Shown piece after piece: positions 31,922 through 33,862 of a stretch of DNA of 33,862 nt. How positions within the stretch are numbered: position 1 is the stretch's first letter; the number at the start of each line of letters is the position of its first letter. The stretch is taken from the NCBI GenBank assembly GCA_964559535.1, contig CAZLIC010000044.1:1-33862 (forward strand), given 5' to 3'. The DNA is from CAZLIC01 sp964559535 (lineage in GTDB: Bacteria; Pseudomonadota; Alphaproteobacteria; Rhodobacterales; Rhodobacteraceae). The position numbers and the translations under genes are program-made. The notes under the pieces are model-generated. The model was not told where the DNA came from. It worked only from the letters and a program-made list of their open reading frames with translations, and did no database searches.

Positions 31922-33181
31922 CTATCGCCGCGGCGCCGCGGCCATGGCCTCGCGGTAGACCGCTTCGATCCTGTCGATCTTGCCCCGCCAGTCGAACGCG
32001 CGCCGCACCTTGGCCGCTCCGGCCGCGCCCATCCGGGCACAAAGCCCGGGCTCCCCGGCCAGCCGCAGAATGGCCGCCGCCAGCCGGTCGGCGAAACCGG
32101 CGCGGGGCTCTGGGTGGACCAGAATGCCGCAGCTGGCATCCAGATAATCGGCCGGCCCCCCCCAGTCCGAGGCAATGACCGGCAGGCCAAGCGCCATCGC
32201 CTCCAGCACCACGGCACCGCCGCATTCCCAGATCGAGTTCAGGATCAGCGCATCCGACCCGGCCAGAACCTGCGCGCAATAGGCCTGCGGCCGAAAGCCG
32301 TGAAAGCGGACGGCGCCTGCCAGGGCTTCGGCCCTTTGCTGCAGGGCAGGCCCTTCCGGCCCGTCACCCAGAATGTCCAGGGTCACGTCGACACCGGCAG
32401 ACCGCGCACGTTGGACGGCGTCCAGGGTGATGTCGACGCACTTCCAACTGACCAGACGCCCGACAAAGGCCAGCCGGAACGGCGCACCCGCCGGGCGCGG
32501 TGCCCGGGGTCCGGCCATCGCCCAGGTCCGCAGGTCGACGGCATTCTCCACAAGCTCATGGATCCGCGGGTTGCTGACGGGCAGCGCGGCGCGCGTGCGG
32601 GCGTTGGCCACCAGCAGAACCTGTGCCCGCCGCTTGCCGGGCAGGATGCGGTTCATCGCCGTGGCGACCAGACGGCCCAGCGCCACGGCCCCCGCCGCAA
32701 GGCGGCTTTCATGATCTTCATAGCCGTTTGGGAAACGCATTCCGCCGTTCATCGGGCCGATCACCACAGGTACGCCAAACCCGTAAATCCCCGAGGGCTG
32801 CTTCGGCGACACGGGAATCGGCTGGTGGATCACATCCACCTCGCCCTGCCGGACATAGTGGCGGATCCGCTTCGCCTGCGCCCTTTCCGTCAGAAAGGTC
32901 AGGATGGCCCCCGCAAGGATGTCGCGCAGTCGCGCAGGCAGGCGGCTGCCGATGCGCCAGACCAGGCGGTCCGCCGCCGTGTCCTCGATGAAGTCGATGC
33001 GGTCGCGCAGGTGCGGAAAGTCCTGCAGAAGGCTGTCACGGCTTCGCGCGTGGGTGATCAGGCGGGCCAAATGCCCGCGTTCGTTCAGCAGTTCGAAGTA
33101 CTTGAGCGGAAGGAAGGACTCGCCGCCGAACAGGGACGACGCGTTGGGCGCGACGATCAGGACCTTCAGGTGCTGGGCCAC
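31922..33181 (-). CDS. Glycosyltransferase family 4 (GT-B) protein
   Basis: A 419-residue protein starting at GTG (33179-33181). The N-terminal Rossmann half begins 'LKVLIVAPNASSLFGGESFL' with the glycine loop typical of GT4, and 'VIGPMNGGMRFPNGYEDHES' lies in the acceptor side. The C-terminal half has 'RLAFVGRLVSWKCVDITLDA', the nucleotide-sugar-phosphate-binding GRL...K block, 'LDILGDGPEGPALQQRAEAL' and the E-x7-E motif in 'ECGGAVVLEAMALGLPVIAS'. It should add a sugar to an exopolysaccharide, lipid or protein acceptor in the cytoplasm; no polysaccharide operon is adjacent. It is divergent from the PhoX gene across 187 bases. Confidence 0.9.
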   Translation of the reverse strand: MAQHLKVLIVAPNASSLFGGESFLPLKYFELLNERGHLARLITHARSRDSLLQDFPHLRDRIDFIEDTAADRLVWRIGSRLPARLRDILAGAILTFLTERAQAKRIRHYVRQGEVDVIHQPIPVSPKQPSGIYGFGVPVVIGPMNGGMRFPNGYEDHESRLAAGAVALGRLVATAMNRILPGKRRAQVLLVANARTRAALPVSNPRIHELVENAVDLRTWAMAGPRAPRPAGAPFRLAFVGRLVSWKCVDITLDAVQRARSAGVDVTLDILGDGPEGPALQQRAEALAGAVRFHGFRPQAYCAQVLAGSDALILNSIWECGGAVVLEAMALGLPVIASDWGGPADYLDASCGILVHPEPRAGFADRLAAAILRLAGEPGLCARMGAAGAAKVRRAFDWRGKIDRIEAVYREAMAAAPRR

Positions 33182-33314
33182 GACAGTCCTATGTGTTGCA
33201 GGGTCATGGGCCGCGCGCCCGCGTTCCGTCGTCTAGCGTGGCGGTGCTTTCGATGTCCAGCGGGCAAGCGCCGCGGGCCAGATCGCCGATGCGTACTGTC
33301 TTGCAGTCTTTGCC

Positions 33315-33348
33315 GACGTGTCATGCACGCAGGTTACAGACGTGTCAC
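33315..33348 (+). promoter_or_regulatory. Direct repeat in the phoX leader, possible PhoB-like site
   Basis: gacgtgtca occurs at 33315-33323 and 33339-33347, 24 bases apart. CTGTCTT (33296-33302) and GTGTCAT (33318-33324) resemble Pho-box heptamers and fall 22 bases apart, but the heptamer between them (33307-33313) is poor. The family context suggests phosphate control; the match is weak. Confidence 0.3.
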
Positions 33349-33368
33349 CCATTCTTGAGGAGCAAGGC

Positions 33369-33862
33369 ATGCGCACGCGCAACAACGACAGCCAGCAGAT
33401 CCGCCACATCATTGCCGAGCGTGTGTCGCGCCGCGGCTTCCTTCTGGGCACCGGCGCCGGGATTTCGGCCGTGGCCGCCTCGGGCTTTGTCGGCTCGCTG
33501 TTTTCGGGCGCGGCCCATGCGCAGGCGGCGCAGTCCAGCCTGACCTTCACCGAACTGAAGCGCATCTACGACCAGACCCACCACGTGGCCGAAGGCTTCA
33601 AGGCCGAGGTCGTGGCCGCCTGGGGCGACGCCATGCAGGCCGGGCAGGGCGCGGTCGATCTGCGCGCCATGACCGCCGCCGATCAGGCTGCGCGGTTCGG
33701 CTACAACTGCGACTTCATTGCCTACATGCCGCTGCCCAAGGGGTCGCAGAACTCGGACAACGGGCTTCTGTGCGTGAACAACGAATACGTCAGCTTCAAC
33801 GTGATGTTCGACGACCTGCCCGATGACGGCGAGGGCGGCGCCAAGATGACGGCCGAACAGGT
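33369..33862 (+). CDS. phoX: PhoX-type alkaline phosphatase (DUF839), N-terminal part, runs off the window
   Basis: The ATG at 33369 has GAGGAG about eight bases upstream. The 164 visible residues begin with a long Tat signal: S-R-R-G-F-L-L-G at 20-27, a hydrophobic stretch, and a probable cleavage near AHAQA (49-53). The mature part shows 'FGYNCDFIAYMPLPKGSQNS' and 'NGLLCVNNEYVSFNVMFDD', the start of the PhoX/DUF839 domain, where NxE residues contribute to the Ca/Fe site. PhoX enzymes are periplasmic or extracellular phosphomonoesterases exported folded by Tat and induced by phosphate limitation. The catalytic centre mostly lies beyond the window, so completeness cannot be judged. Confidence 0.85.
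   Translation, partial: MRTRNNDSQQIRHIIAERVSRRGFLLGTGAGISAVAASGFVGSLFSGAAHAQAAQSSLTFTELKRIYDQTHHVAEGFKAEVVAAWGDAMQAGQGAVDLRAMTAADQAARFGYNCDFIAYMPLPKGSQNSDNGLLCVNNEYVSFNVMFDDLPDDGEGGAKMTAEQ

Overview
The window is GC-rich DNA (roughly 70% by eye) with short, often overlapping same-strand genes, GTG starts and Tat-type signal peptides. The gene families present (UPF0280, amino-acid-synthesis PF06684, a 6-hydroxynicotinate-reductase homologue, a Rhodobacteraceae-type MobA neighbour) and a dispersed GC-palindrome repeat point to an alphaproteobacterium, most likely Rhodobacteraceae. This assignment is an inference from gene families and composition; no database was searched.

Layout. (1) 1-2382: 3' end of an RTX/Ca-binding secreted protein, then a GT8-like glycosyltransferase. 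(2) 2385-3173, minus strand: NYN/LOTUS RNA-binding nuclease-like protein. (3) 3278-4082: DUF922-like HEXXH protein and a frameshifted RidA C-terminal remnant. (4) 4139-21831, all plus strand: a 17.7 kb cluster that is the centrepiece. It holds the FAD subunit and a fused 2Fe-2S/molybdopterin subunit of a xanthine-dehydrogenase-family hydroxylase, a 6-hydroxynicotinate reductase homologue, a UPF0280 (ApbE-like) protein, a PF06684 protein, a polytopic membrane protein, a GNAT acetyltransferase, a complete branched-chain-type ABC importer (binding protein, two permeases, two ATPases), hydantoinase/oxoprolinase A and B, and a TusA-like sulfur carrier. (5) 21880-23997, minus strand: molybdopterin-guanine-dinucleotide-associated protein, MobA and an SDR oxidoreductase. 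(6) 24349-29835: a 1828-residue RTX protein made of two families of tandem repeats. (7) 30011-30442: MscL. (8) 30626-33181, minus strand: alanine dehydrogenase and a GT4 glycosyltransferase. (9) 33369 to the end: the start of a PhoX-type phosphatase.

The central cluster reads as an import-and-degradation route for an unidentified N-heterocycle or cyclic amide. A periplasmic binding protein and ABC permease bring it in, the molybdenum hydroxylase adds oxygen to the ring, the Fe-S reductase homologue reduces it, and ATP-dependent HyuA/HyuB open the resulting lactam or imide. UPF0280, PF06684 and the membrane protein have no assigned step. The Moco-maturation genes converge on the cluster, separated only by a 25-bp perfect palindrome whose arms carry both stop codons.

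Five copies of a GC palindrome with a conserved AT-rich tail lie in this cluster. Four are intergenic. One lies inside the coding sequence of the fused hydroxylase, exactly at the linker between the Fe-S and molybdopterin domains.

No tRNA, rRNA, CRISPR array, insertion sequence or phage gene was recognised.
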